Source: Amphirosellinia nigrospora
Taxonomy: Eukaryota; Ascomycota; Sordariomycetes; Xylariales; Xylariaceae
Reading direction: 5' to 3'
Assembly: GCA_004123355.1 (NCBI GenBank)
Contig: SCHM01000002.1
Span: 5,305,569-5,369,568, forward strand
DNA length: 64,000 bases
Shown: positions 36,187 through 47,700 of the stretch, piece after piece
How positions within the stretch are numbered: the first letter of the stretch is position 1
Layout: each line of letters begins with the position of its first letter
Notes under the pieces: generated by a model
The model's input: the letters and a program-made list of their open reading frames with translations, nothing else
Told to the model about the DNA's origin: nothing
The model's database searches: none
Translations under genes and position numbers: made by a program

Positions 36187-38900
36187 CGTATCAGTTGGTA
36201 ACGGTGTTAATATTAGTGCGTACTGGTTAATAGTATTGGTATCCGTGTCGTTATTGTGGTGTCAATGTCACCTCCTGAGTGATATGTAAATGCAGTAGAT
36301 GGCAGACAAGAATACACCGACCACCTGGGTATGTGGTTGTAGGCAGGTATAGCAAGTACCGACAGACAGCTTCCACATTCTTAGAGTCACCTGTACGAGG
36401 TAGGTAGGAACATTTACCGTCACTGAATGTTGACAGAGTCGTCCTTCCTAAGCAAGTGGTTGAGACTGCCAGGTATGGATGAAGTACCTAATCAAAGAAA
36501 CTACACCACATGACTTAATCTCGACAAGAATGGTTGTAATGGCGTAAATCCTGTTCAAGGTACTCGGGTAGGTGTAATAGAGGTATCTAGAGGCAGGTAC
36601 ATGCAAGGTACTTGTCAATTTTCTGCACTGAATATCATAATAAAATCAGGCGTTGCCTTCCTAGGCCAATTGTCAAGTGCGATGGAGGCTTGCTACCAGA
36701 CTGAGGTAGAACAGATGCCTTTGAGTCGCAGCTGTCTCCCACAGTACCTATTCTTGGTTCTCATCAAGGGGTTTGGCTTATAATAAGCCTTTGATGATCC
36801 TTATGAGCTGTAGCCGACGACAAGATCTCGACTAGGTAGTTTGAGAAACGCGTCGGTGTTGACATCATCCTCTAAACTTGTATTAATCAGCGGCGCTAAC
36901 ATTGCGATTTGCGTAGTTGTAGCGTTGGTACTGATATCTTTGTCCATTTTGACTTCGTAAGGTCGTGCGCTTTGGAAGGCGGTGTCAACGTCGCTGGACA
37001 CGCATCATCGTCGGACAACTCCTGCGTGCGATCTATGTACCTGAGCTTCGGACGTTTGAAAAAAAGTTGGCTTTATATGGGAGAGAAGAGTTGTCAATTT
37101 TGTTTACATAAATCCAGTTGATAGGGCTCATGAAGGTGGATTAACACGTCATTCAACGATGCTGTTGGTGAACGCTAATATAGACTCAAGTCGGTCAGTA
37201 ATAGTAAGTCTTATACTGAACAAACCCGTGTGCTCTGGAGCCTTCGCCCAGGAGGCAATCTAATTAGCTTTTACTCATCCATAGGCTAGACTTATTCATT
37301 CAGGGGGTTATGATCTAAACCAGACGATTTACTACAAAAATCAAGGCCTAGCCGATCTGGCCGTAATAGGGGCTCACGAAAATACAAATCTGCCTAGTTG
37401 GGTTTCAAACTGTAGAGCGCTCCTAGATTGTCGAATGCAAACGAGTTATGGGGGGTATTTATGGATTCTACTGAAAGTTATGGCATTCGAACGAAGCTTT
37501 CTTGGGAGGAGCCAGTGCTTTCATATCCTACTATCAAGCTTCCATGGTCGAAGAAGAGTATCGACAGTATTCAGCTTTTAGGAATAAGGCTGGAACTGTG
37601 GAAGGGACTTTCATCATTATAATTCGCAAAAGAGTCTAATTGATACGGCAGGCCCTATATGTATCGACCTCCACGTCGAAAGTGACACAATACGGAACGA
37701 GCACTGAATGACCCCGGAGTTGAGAAGCGATATCAAGATAGTTGTGCGAGCCTTGGTGTCACTACATATGGTGATAGCAGACGGAGAGCGTTATGGACGG
37801 AGAGCGTTATGGACGGAGCCCAACTCAAGACGAGAAGCCTGGGTTTTCAGGAGCCTTTTATATCTGAGTACCCAGACCGTCAGAAAAGAAGAGATGATTA
37901 TAATTTAATGGAGCAATATTAAACTCGCTTTGATGCTTGGACGAATATCCTCTCCGATGGACTGTTAATTTGTCATATTGGTCGTATGACATAAGCGTCG
38001 GGTGAGTATAGGATACAGCTGAAATTCTCAGCGAGACTTTCTTCCCTTGCTTCTGCTAATACTATTCGGCGGGCTTGGTGATAGAGTTACCCACCAACCT
38101 TCCGATAAGCGTCTCTCATTTCGGGAATTGATACGAGTTTACCTTTAGCGTGATAAAATAAACACCACGTCATTAACGCTCTTTGAGCACCTACGGTATA
38201 TGTGGCTCCCCAAAAACTATTCTTCTCTCTCGCAATAGTAACATGGGATGTCTTGTCACATGGATCTAGCTTGATAGGCTTGGAAAACAAGTGTGATTGT
38301 TCGCACGAGTCTACATTGAGGGCCGATACCAAGCATCGAAATAGATCAGATTCCGGGCACACTATGGAGCTGGAGGAGAACGTCCGTGGCTACGAGGCCC
38401 TAGATCTGAGGCTATTGGAGTATACGAGGCATAGAATTCTCCTGGGTAAAGATGTAGGAAGATAAGTCTTCATAGCACCCTGGGCTGCATAGTCTTTTAT
38501 AAGCTAAATTGATCGATCTACATGATTATCTCCCGGGTTCAAATAACATATAGGAATTGAGCTCTTGATTAGGACTACTGCCTACATGGTGTATTTCGAG
38601 AGATATTTGTGTGTTTATTTCCGCCTTAACTCATTGATTGGTGAGAAGTGAAAGCCGGCTTCGAACCGTTGCGGGGATCTATACTGCGTGACTCATCAAG
38701 AGGTTACGAACTATTCTAGGCAAATCGTTACCTCATCTTACCTGGCTTGTTCGACTCATAGCTCAAAACCTCGTCATCTGAATTAATTGCCTGTATAGGC
38801 AGTTATAACCAGAGTCACACTACATATATTACACCCTCACGAGGGACCTCAACAACTACATCACTTGGCATCACCACTTACACCATTCAACCGTTTCAAA
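36187..38900. other. Gene-poor interval
   Basis: 2.7 kb with no supportable gene. A 16-bp unit (GGAGAGCGTTATGGAC) is duplicated in tandem at 37783-37814. A small minus-strand frame at 36801-37001 and one at 38087-38362 have no recognisable features. Confidence 0.5.
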
Positions 38901-39796
38901 ATGACCACACAACAACCAGCTCCCACGACGTCCGCAGCGGACTTCGCCGCGCTCCACGCGCCGGGTAATCCGCTCGTAGTCCCCAACATCTGGGACCTCT
39001 CCTCGCTCAAAACCGTGCTCTCGCTCAACTCGCCATCCGCCTCCTCCCCAGTAAAGGCCGTGGCGACGGCCTCGTACGCAATCGCCGAATCCCTCGGCCT
39101 AGCCGACGCAGAGCTGAGTCTCGGGGCGAACCTGATCCGGATCAGCCAGCTCGCGCCGCGCGTGCGGGCGGCGGGCTTGCCCCTGACCGTGGACATCCAA
39201 GACGGCTACGGGCCGCGCCTCGAGGACGTCGTGGGCGCGGTCGTGCGGGCCGGCGCCGTGGGGGCCAACGTGGAGGATATGCGCGAGGACGGGACCCTCT
39301 GGGACTGCGAGGAGCAGGTCGAGAGACTGCGGAGGGTCATCCGCGTCGCGGCAGACAACGGATGTCCTGACTTCGTGGTCAACGCGCGCTGCGACGTCTT
39401 GTCGTACGCGAATAAACGCGACGGCAGCGAGGGCGAGGAGGACAGGTTGCTTGCCGAGACGGCGCGGCGCGGGAAGCGGTATCTCGCCGCCGGGGCGACG
39501 ACCGTGTTTGTCTGGGGCGGGCCGCGCGGCCTGCGGGATGCCGAGGTCGCGACCCTCGTGCGGGAGTTTGGGGGAGGTTGGCGGTGAAGCTTGCTGCGGG
39601 TGAGGATAAGTTGAGTGTGAAGGACCTTGCGGATATGGGCGTTGCGAGGATCTCGGTTGGGCCGAGCTTGTATCTTGCTGCGAATAAGACTGTTAGGGAG
39701 GCTGCGGAGAGGATTGTGGGGGTGGGAGGTTGTGATTTCGCGGCGGTTGTGCAGCCTGCTCTGGGATGTCAACGCATTCTCGTTATTATGATGTGA
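38901..39796 (+). CDS. PEP mutase/isocitrate lyase superfamily protein, one frameshift
   Basis: A (beta/alpha)8-barrel enzyme of the phosphoenolpyruvate mutase/isocitrate lyase superfamily, with C-C or C-P lyase chemistry on small 2-oxo acids; exact reaction unknown. Start MTTQQPAPTTSAADFAALHA; an ATG 36 bp upstream is possible. Signature parts are PLVVPNIWDLSS, ATASYAIAESLG, the metal-binding VDIQDGYG (Asp98, Asp101), GANVEDM (Glu125, Asp126) and VVNARCDVL. The classical KKCGH loop of true isocitrate lyases is absent, pointing to the PEP-mutase-like branch. Near 39576 one base is missing in a G-rich run; past it the barrel finishes with ISVGPSLYLAANKTVREAAE. The upstream part is extremely GC-rich with C/G third positions, while the part after the break uses mostly G/T third positions. 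Confidence 0.82.
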
Positions 39797-40481
39797 TTGT
39801 GCCCCCCTGGAAAATTCTCGTTGATATGTATTTGAATGGTCATTTATTGGTGGTGCGTGGTGGCACTTCAATGGAACTAAAATGATAATCTTGGATCGTA
39901 CTCTAAAATGTTGACGAATAGCAAATGTAATTCTAGATATATTTACACGATGCATGTTTAAAACACATGTTATTATGTGCTAGGCGTTAATGCGCTGGTC
40001 TTGGTCTTTTCTCATGTGCCCATATTATACAAGAAGTATAATAAGAATGTCGGCATATAATTGTAATGGGACATAGTAATAGATGGTTACATAGTCTTTC
40101 ACGGCTTCGACCGTATTGAATTAATGCTCGCTATGTGCTTTGGGCTGTCCAGGGGACAACCATGCTAAATCCTTCATCATTGATATCAAGAGAGACACGT
40201 GTAACAGAGGTAGCCTGAGGAGACGGGGATCAATTGATGAAGAAATCGTCCGAGCGCTGCATATTGATCTCCGCTTGCGTCTAGATTGTTGTTCATCGTG
40301 TCCATTGTTATGCGATCTTTTAATCATCAATGGTAACGGCGCATGTTTCGTATGTACAGCGTGGCAGCACGACAGTGGCTGGGTGCTTGTTTTGAGGGCG
40401 TATATCCATATTCGTGTCTCAATCGAACTGGAAGAGAGCGTGGCTTGCTTCAGTAGTCTCATACCAAGTAAGACAGGAAAC
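39797..40481. other. Convergent intergenic region
   Basis: AT-rich 0.7 kb between two convergent genes. No gene seen. Confidence 0.5.
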
Positions 40482-41672
40482 TCATGTCCCTGGCTCTTCT
40501 TCCTCTTCGGGAACCTCCTCGCCAGCTTCGATAGCTGCTTGTCTTTTCCTTTCCTGCCTTGCCTTTTTCTTCTCCAATAATCTTTTCAGGGTCTTTGCCG
40601 TATTGAAGACACCGTTGGTGCCTGATCCGCAGGCGGCACAGCCGGGTTCTTTCCTGTACCTCTGCAAGGCGCAAGGCAGGCAGAAGTAATGTCCACACCT
40701 CGTTACAACGGGCTCTTTGTATGGGCCTTTGCATATAATGCAGGCGAAGGGGATCTTCTCGAGCAGAGCCTCGTCCGGATCGTCAGCCTCGTTGGCTTTC
40801 GCATCGCGGTTTGCGCTGGCGACCACCTTCCCGCCAATATTCTTCTTGCCCTTGGTGACGTTCTCCCATTCTCGATCGAGCTGCCAGCCTTGCTTGTAGT
40901 CTTCTCGCGCATGTAAAAACTTGCAATTATCGCCTAACATTCCATGGGAAATCAGCATTAATCCTAATTTGAAATAGACCGTATAGTACCATACCGAAAC
41001 CGCAGAAACCTGTTTGTTTATAATCCTTGCACACGCTAGTTATCAATGTTAGTAACAGAACATTTGCAACACAAAACCGAGTAGCGGGTAGGGTGGGAAT
41101 GAACTGCTCAGAAATACTAACTCGGGCGCAAAATCTGTGGTGGTAACTGTACGGATGTTGGTCGCGGCCTTAATGGGACCAACTTTGCGGTCTGGCGCAT
41201 TCGGGTTCTTTTGTATGAAGCTGGTCTGGTTCGCTAAACCTCTGTATGTACCGTCGGCGGCGTTCTCGCCGTTCTCGCCACGCGCGGAGGACTTGGGTAG
41301 TGGCCTCGTCTTGCCGAGGAGATTGGTGTCTTCGTCATACCAGTTGGTCTGTTTCGTGGCATCATTCGTGCTCGTTATCGGAACGCTGCGATCGGCCTCA
41401 AATATGACGGCAGAGTGCTCGTTCGGGGCTGAGGATATGTTGTTTTTGGACGAGGCGGTGACGACAGCGCTGTTCTTCTTCCGCCGTTTCACGCGCTGGC
41501 CGGATCCGTCTTCGTCTTCGTCTTCGGAGGAGGTGTAGTCGTCGCTATCGCTGTCGTTCGCGGGAGGTGGCGTTGCTGGTCGCTTTCGAATATTCGCCTT
41601 GCCTTTTGCGCCTCGCTTCTTGAAGATGGCGACTGGAGCGATAGGCGCCGTGGCGGCTTCTTGGTCTGCCAT
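40482..41672 (-). CDS. cwc24: Pre-mRNA-splicing factor Cwc24 (RNF113 family)
   Basis: A spliceosomal zinc-finger protein (human RNF113A) that binds the 5' splice site in the activated B complex; nuclear. 347 residues from three exons: 41672-41122, 41035-40995 and 40933-40482. Introns of 86 and 61 bp join in frame; the 41-nt middle exon carries the first part of the zinc finger. The start MADQEAATAPIAPVAIFKKR follows an upstream ATG at 41720 and is preferred by family length. The N-terminus is acidic and low-complexity (SDSDDYTSSEDEDED). A CCCH finger (Cys186, 195, 201, His205) reads [20 protein letters not shown]. A C3HC4 RING spans Cys262 to Cys299 (CIICKGPY; CGHYFCLPC; GCAACG). The tail is Glu-rich. 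The frame is intact. Confidence 0.95.
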
Positions 41673-44600
41673 TGTGCCTGGCGACGATCTATCCGTTGCG
41701 AATAAAACAATTATCGCCAATAGGCTGCTTTTGAATATGGAAGTGAAAGTGTAGGAGTGGTTTCGTGTATGGTGCCCAGCACCGTGGGGTTGATAGATCG
41801 AAGTAGGCTGAATGGTGGCGATGATATCAAACAGGGCTTACTTAACAAATGCTACGTAAGCTATGGTATCACTTCTAGAAGATTGACCGATTTAGACTAG
41901 ATTGATTAATGGCTGCGCACAGTCAGTGCACAGTGCGTTATGTCATTCATCTCCCAACTGATTTGGTGGACTCTGGCTGATGCAAAGTGTGAATACTGTA
42001 AATGATTACTGTACAAGGGATCTTAGCCGCATGTTCACGCAGCCAATCATTGAGTTTGGAGCATGGAGTCCCTTGTTTATGAGGTGGAATGGTGGGGCAT
42101 TGGTGGGGCATTCCCTGCATTCCTAAAATTGGATCCCCACGCGTCTGGCTGTACCTGGATTACTAGCCAATGATTCACGCGCTATCATGTTTTGGTGAGA
42201 CTTCAAGCTGGTGCTTTGAATCAATTCATTGTCAAGAGATGGCATTCCTGGAGGAGCTAGAATTAACACAGTGGATGTTTTTGCTTTCACGAGAGCTAGC
42301 GGCATGGCCGACTATGGCGAAACAGCATAAACCTAAGCGCGGTTTGTTTTTGCGTTTTTTGTGTATACTGACAAAGTAAATAAATATTCGGTAGCCGACA
42401 AGTAGAGATGTAGGTGGTCTAAGGGGAGAGGAGGCGGTATGGCCCGTCTGGTGATGGTTCGGCAGACTGCATTGCATTAGCATCGTGAACCTTCCCAGCC
42501 TTTCGCAGCAAATAGAGACAGCGTCGCACATGGAAGTGGACTAAATAGTCTGGGCATGGCTGAGAACATGAAGAGAACTAGCTGAACTAGACTAAATTCC
42601 ACTCTTTCTCCCATGGTAGCTCCCCTTGTCGTGATCCACCGTATGAGGACTTGTTCCTCCACCGGCCTCTCCAGTCGGTAGAAAAAAACAAATTGCGATG
42701 GAGAGAACCAATGTGCTACATTGGGATATCTCTTTTCTTTCGAGGGCCATTCTTCGACATCGTCATCATTCATTCACTCACTCTACATTTCTGCTCTGTT
42801 TCCTCCCCCTCCTCATTCCACAGCCCCCATCCCTCATCCCCCATCCCCTCACTCCTTTCCCGCACTCGCTTCGGCCTGTGTTCCGCCTTCGTGAGACAAG
42901 ACAACCGACGCTCTCTGGATCCCGCCCGTCTTGTGACCGTTCCCGTTCCCGTTCCCGCGCGTTGTCATTGCTCTTGACTGTCATTGTTGTGTTGTGTAGA
43001 ACGTCACTTTATTCAGTACGCGTCTCTCACCAACATCGACATCATACTTGTTTCACAGCCGTTCCTTGAGCTCTCCTACTTCTTATTGATTCACCATCAC
43101 TCACTCACTTAGACCGTCTTGATTTTTTCTCACTACACTACTACTTCTCACTAATTAATTATCTCTCACGTGTTTTTATTACTATTTGTTCATTCATTCA
43201 TTTCACCCCATACGGAAGAATACGATACACACCTCAATCAAAATAACTGCTCTCCTTTCTCTGTACTCATAAGATAGAAACGAACGAACGATCAAACGAC
43301 CGAGCGACCGACCGGAGCAGTATAGCCTGGCGATAGAGCGACTCCCGATCGGCCATAGCTCTCTAATATCTACTTATCTGTTTTAATACTTCTTTTCTAA
43401 AATACTCATTGTGTCGGTTCTCCGAGCTCGTGGCGGGTTCTACGGCTATCTGAGACAAGGCCGGATATTTCACCCAGACTTGTGATTCAGTTTAAACTGG
43501 CTTATTGAAGTAGGTGACTTACAACTCTTACAACCTGCCTACGGGCGCGTCTTTCATATCTCTCTACCTACCTACCTCCCCACCTACCTTTGCCACCTTA
43601 CCTAGTGCCCTCCACGCGTAGTATTAGCTGGGTTTTGCATAGAACTTCTCCACGCTTATTGTGTGTATGACTACCGCTGTCTGCTGCCTGCTGCGACGCG
43701 CTCCCCGCTGAACAATAGCTGTCCGGGAGCTATCTTCGGCTGCCGACATCCCCCCTGTTCCCTGCCCTCATGCATTGCTGCAAAAGCATCTCGAAACACG
43801 ACCGTGCATCTTATCTTGTCTGGTCTTGTGCGTTTAATCTTCAACGGCTGGATCGAAACTTGTTTCTCTGTTTTTGCGCGCGCCTATGCCAAGTGGTCTC
43901 CCGGTAACTTCGATCCTACAATACTATATGTACCTAGACAAACAGCCCAGCCCAGCCCAGCCAGCCCAGTCCAGCATCTCATTACCTATGGCATTGACAC
44001 GCTAATTAACAGAATAGCTGCCGCTAGGTACTTAGACCTAGTAATATTTACCCGCCGTACTACGGTACATGCTCTGCCGCCATCTCCCCAAGAGTCCATG
44101 TACTTACTGTAACTACCTGCTAGTCAACGATCCAGTCAGCAACGCTTTTTTGACAAACAAAAAACAACAGGCGCGATTCTTTTGCTCCCCGCAGCCAATA
44201 GTCTTGCAGCAAAACAGAATCCGTCTTGAGTGGGAGAGCTGCACACGACGCCCGGGGGCGCTTGTTTCCTTGTTACTCTGGTTCGGCGCATTGCATTGCC
44301 TCGTATTGTTGGTCATTTGCGGCCATTTCCTTTCTGGTAAAAACGACAACTACAGTTTCGGCCTCAGTCATTGAGAGAAACGTTCGTTCTGTCTCGCTGC
44401 TTGGTAACGACGCCCGCCGGTGGCTAATTCCATCGCTGCGCCCGGACTTGCATTCGTGTCTGTATCTGGGCCCTGCCATCTGCTTTGCACCAACGTACGC
44501 AGCATCGATCGCTCTTGACGAATTGCACAGACAAAACATCTTGGCCAGATCTTCGCTCGACTGCGATTCACCGTCGTCCACGCTCCTTCCCACACTTGCT

Positions 44601-44755
44601 GACGCTGTCCGCTGCGATCAATCACCGAGTTACACATTACGCCAACCATCCCCGTCCGACCTTCCGACAACACGCTGAATGTCACGTCCTTGACTCGGGG
44701 AGACGACAGCGCTCCTTGGTCATCTGTGCTTTGTGATTTGTGATTAGGCGCAACC
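41673..44755. other. Intergenic region and pyrimidine-rich leader of apsA
   Basis: 3 kb between divergent cwc24 and apsA. The right part (about 42,740 to 43,650) is strikingly C/T-rich on the plus strand, with short tandem motifs (CATCCCCCATCCCC, ACCTACCTACC, GAACGAACGAACG). It could be a long 5' leader or promoter. Many short ATG frames occur, none family-like. Confidence 0.5.
43943..43970 (+). repeat. CCCAG tandem repeat
   Basis: About five imperfect copies of the pentamer CCCAG in the apsA upstream region. Confidence 0.8.
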
Positions 44756-47700
44756 ATGACGACAACGCCACCTCTCTCGGACGTGTCGTCCGCCATGGCA
44801 GCGCCTGCCATCGATGCACGAGACTATGACCCCTTCCATTCCGCCGGCCCAACACACCACCGCTTCTCACATTTCAATGCGCAGTTATTTGCTCTCGGTC
44901 CCAATGCGTCACCCGCCCAGGCCAAGCGTGCGCTAGAGGCGCATCTAGCCGAGACAGATCGGAGAATGGAGGAGGCTGGGAAGCTCGGTACCGCGCTGGT
45001 TCAGCAGCGCAACGAGCTGACCGAGCGCCTGAAAGAGGTTGAGAAGTTACAGACTGAGGGCGAACTGTCCGACGATCTGCGCCAGAAGCTGGTCGAGATC
45101 GAGCGGGACTATAACGAAGTGGCTAGAGAGAGCGCCCGTGCGTTTTTGCCCAAGTCACGCGTCCCCAGTAATGAGGCGGCTGCGGGTTCCCCTTTCGTGC
45201 CCGAAGGCAAAGGTGGCAAAGTAAGTGACGGGAGATGCAGACATGCTATCTGTATGTTCATGTGCTGATTTCCTCGTTCTTCACAGCGCTCTGTGAGCCC
45301 TTCCAAATTCGAAGCGCAGGCTACCGGATCTCCGACGAAGCTTAGTGTCCCAATCGCAAGATTCGCAACCAGCCCTCCCATCGCATCCATGACATCGAGT
45401 TTGCTGCCGAGATCAGCACGTCGTTGATTGCACAAGTTCGCAATTTGCAAGGATTGCTTGCCGAGAAAGAAGAGGACTTGAGAGATATTAGGGCCGAGAA
45501 CTCCAAGTTGGAATACGAGGTCGAAGGGTTTCAACAGCGCCTCAGGGCTCTCGATGACAACGAGCACCGCTACAAGGATGAGAACTGGAACCTCGAAACA
45601 CAGGTTCACGAATTCATGGCCAAGGAGAAGGAGGCTACCGACCGCGAGAAGAAGTTGACGCAAGCACTCAACATTTTGCAGGCCGAGAAAAATGCAGGGC
45701 AACGGGAGCTAGATGAGATCAAGCTCACCCACTCTAAGCTCATCGAGGAGCATACTGCAGCCGTCAAGCACCATGATATTGAACTAGGGACTGCTAAGCG
45801 GACTATGGTCATGGGCGAATCAGAGAGGGCAGCCATGCAGAAAAAGATTGACGAATTGGCCGGCCAGAATACCGAGCTTGCCAAGGCAGTATCTGTTTCC
45901 ATCCGTGGTAGGAAACTAGAGCGTGACTCTGTCATGGGCATGAGTGAGGATGACTTCCATACTGCACAGGACAACTCGACCCCGGAACAATCTCCTCCCC
46001 CGTCCCCATCAAGGGCACGCCACGACATTCAATGTTAGAATCGGAGACATTGAAGACATCGCTGGCTCACGCTCAACGGACGATCCAGAGTTTGCGGACA
46101 AACGTTCACCGTGAGAAAACGGAGAAGATGGAGACCAGAAGACTTCTACAAGAAGCTCGTGATGAGATTGAGAAAATGCGGACCGATCCCATAGTCCCTA
46201 CCAGGCGTGCTCGGAAGACGGAGTCTCGGGAATTCAAAAACCTACACCTCGCCTCTTGGGTGGTCTGCGTAGTGCCCGCAGTGAGATATTCACAGATGAC
46301 CCAAATTGGGAAGATCAACCCGATATCCTCCCTCATCCTGTCTCGTCACCCATCTCCCGCGAATCGACAATACTATTTGACCCGGTTCTTGAACAACCTG
46401 AGCAGTTTGAGACGGCTCACGAGACGAGCGATGCGGCGTTTGAGACCGCGAATGAGAATGCCACAGAGACAGATGATTTCCAAACGGGCGCCGAAGAGTT
46501 TTCAAGTGACGGCGCCGAAACGGAGACCGAAAGCCCCTTGAAACGCCGGACTCTGAGAGGGAGACCGCCGAATCTATTCTCCGTGCAGCGCACCGGGTCG
46601 ATGGACAGCACCGCCTCAACTGAAGACGAAGACTTCCCTATGAACATATGAGGACACCCCCTTCGCTCCCGCCAGTACACGCTCGGTTCCCTCTGCGAGT
46701 CAGTCGGGGTGCGTTCCGCCGGTCCAGGAATGCCAGTGAGGATCAGATATTCCAGAGTAGCCCGGCCAGCCTCCCGCCCAGTAGTAATATTGGCACTCCT
46801 CAACAACCCGTGCAAAGCCTGGCTGCCGAACTGGGCGACTTTGATGGTAGCGATAATGAGTCTAACATGTCGGCGACGCCAAGCAGGCGCTCGACTAGAG
46901 GTCGTACCATGAGTCCACCACCGGCCCTGCCGCCACTCCCCAGAGTTATCATGGTGGACAGCGGCATGATGACAGAGCCAGTCCATGAACTTGCTGCATC
47001 CCTCAAGGACGCTGTTAATGCCGATCGACCCTTGTCCATGCACACAGTTGTGAACAGATTCTCCTTGGGATCGGAATATAGTGATGTTGGGGCGAAGCTA
47101 GCTGAATTCCCATCACCACCTTTGACGTCTCCAAAGAGGGATGTGCTTGCATTGTCGACCGTCCATTCCCACGATGTCGAGCCTCTTCCAGAACTTGATA
47201 CGCACGCAGCTGAGATTGCGACCCTTCGCACAGAGCATGCAGAACAGCTTGAGAGATTGATTGCTGAGAACGTTTCAGCTCATGAATCTGCCATGGCAAT
47301 ACTCAAGTCACAACATGCTGATGAATTTACCGCAGCCAACGACGCTCATGCTCGAGAACTTGAGTCGCTTCGTTCTCACCATGCAGATACCACTGATAAG
47401 ACCATGGCTGAGATTGAGACATCTCATCTGCGCGAAATTGAGTCGATCAAGTCAAGACACGCCGAGGAAATTAGTCAGAGGTCTGCCGAAGCCTTAGCTT
47501 CTCATAGTCAAGAGCTTGAGTTGTTGAAGGCGCTGCATGCTCAGCAATTAACCCAAAAAACAGAAAGCCAGGCCATTCATGCTGCTTCCTTGGAGTCTTT
47601 AAAGACCGCCCACGGCGAGGAACTCTCACAAAAGGAAGTGGAAAGCGCAGCTGCGCTTGCCTCTGCTTTAGAGGCTCTGAAAGCTGCCCATGCGTCCGAT

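Noticed and set aside
39206-39955. A 249-codon antisense frame over the PEP-mutase-like gene
   Set aside because: Explained by the GC-rich codon usage of the sense gene; no family features.
40140-40580. A 146-codon plus-strand frame between the PEP-mutase-like gene and cwc24
   Set aside because: Its 3' half is antisense to the cwc24 coding end and its composition is that of random frames.
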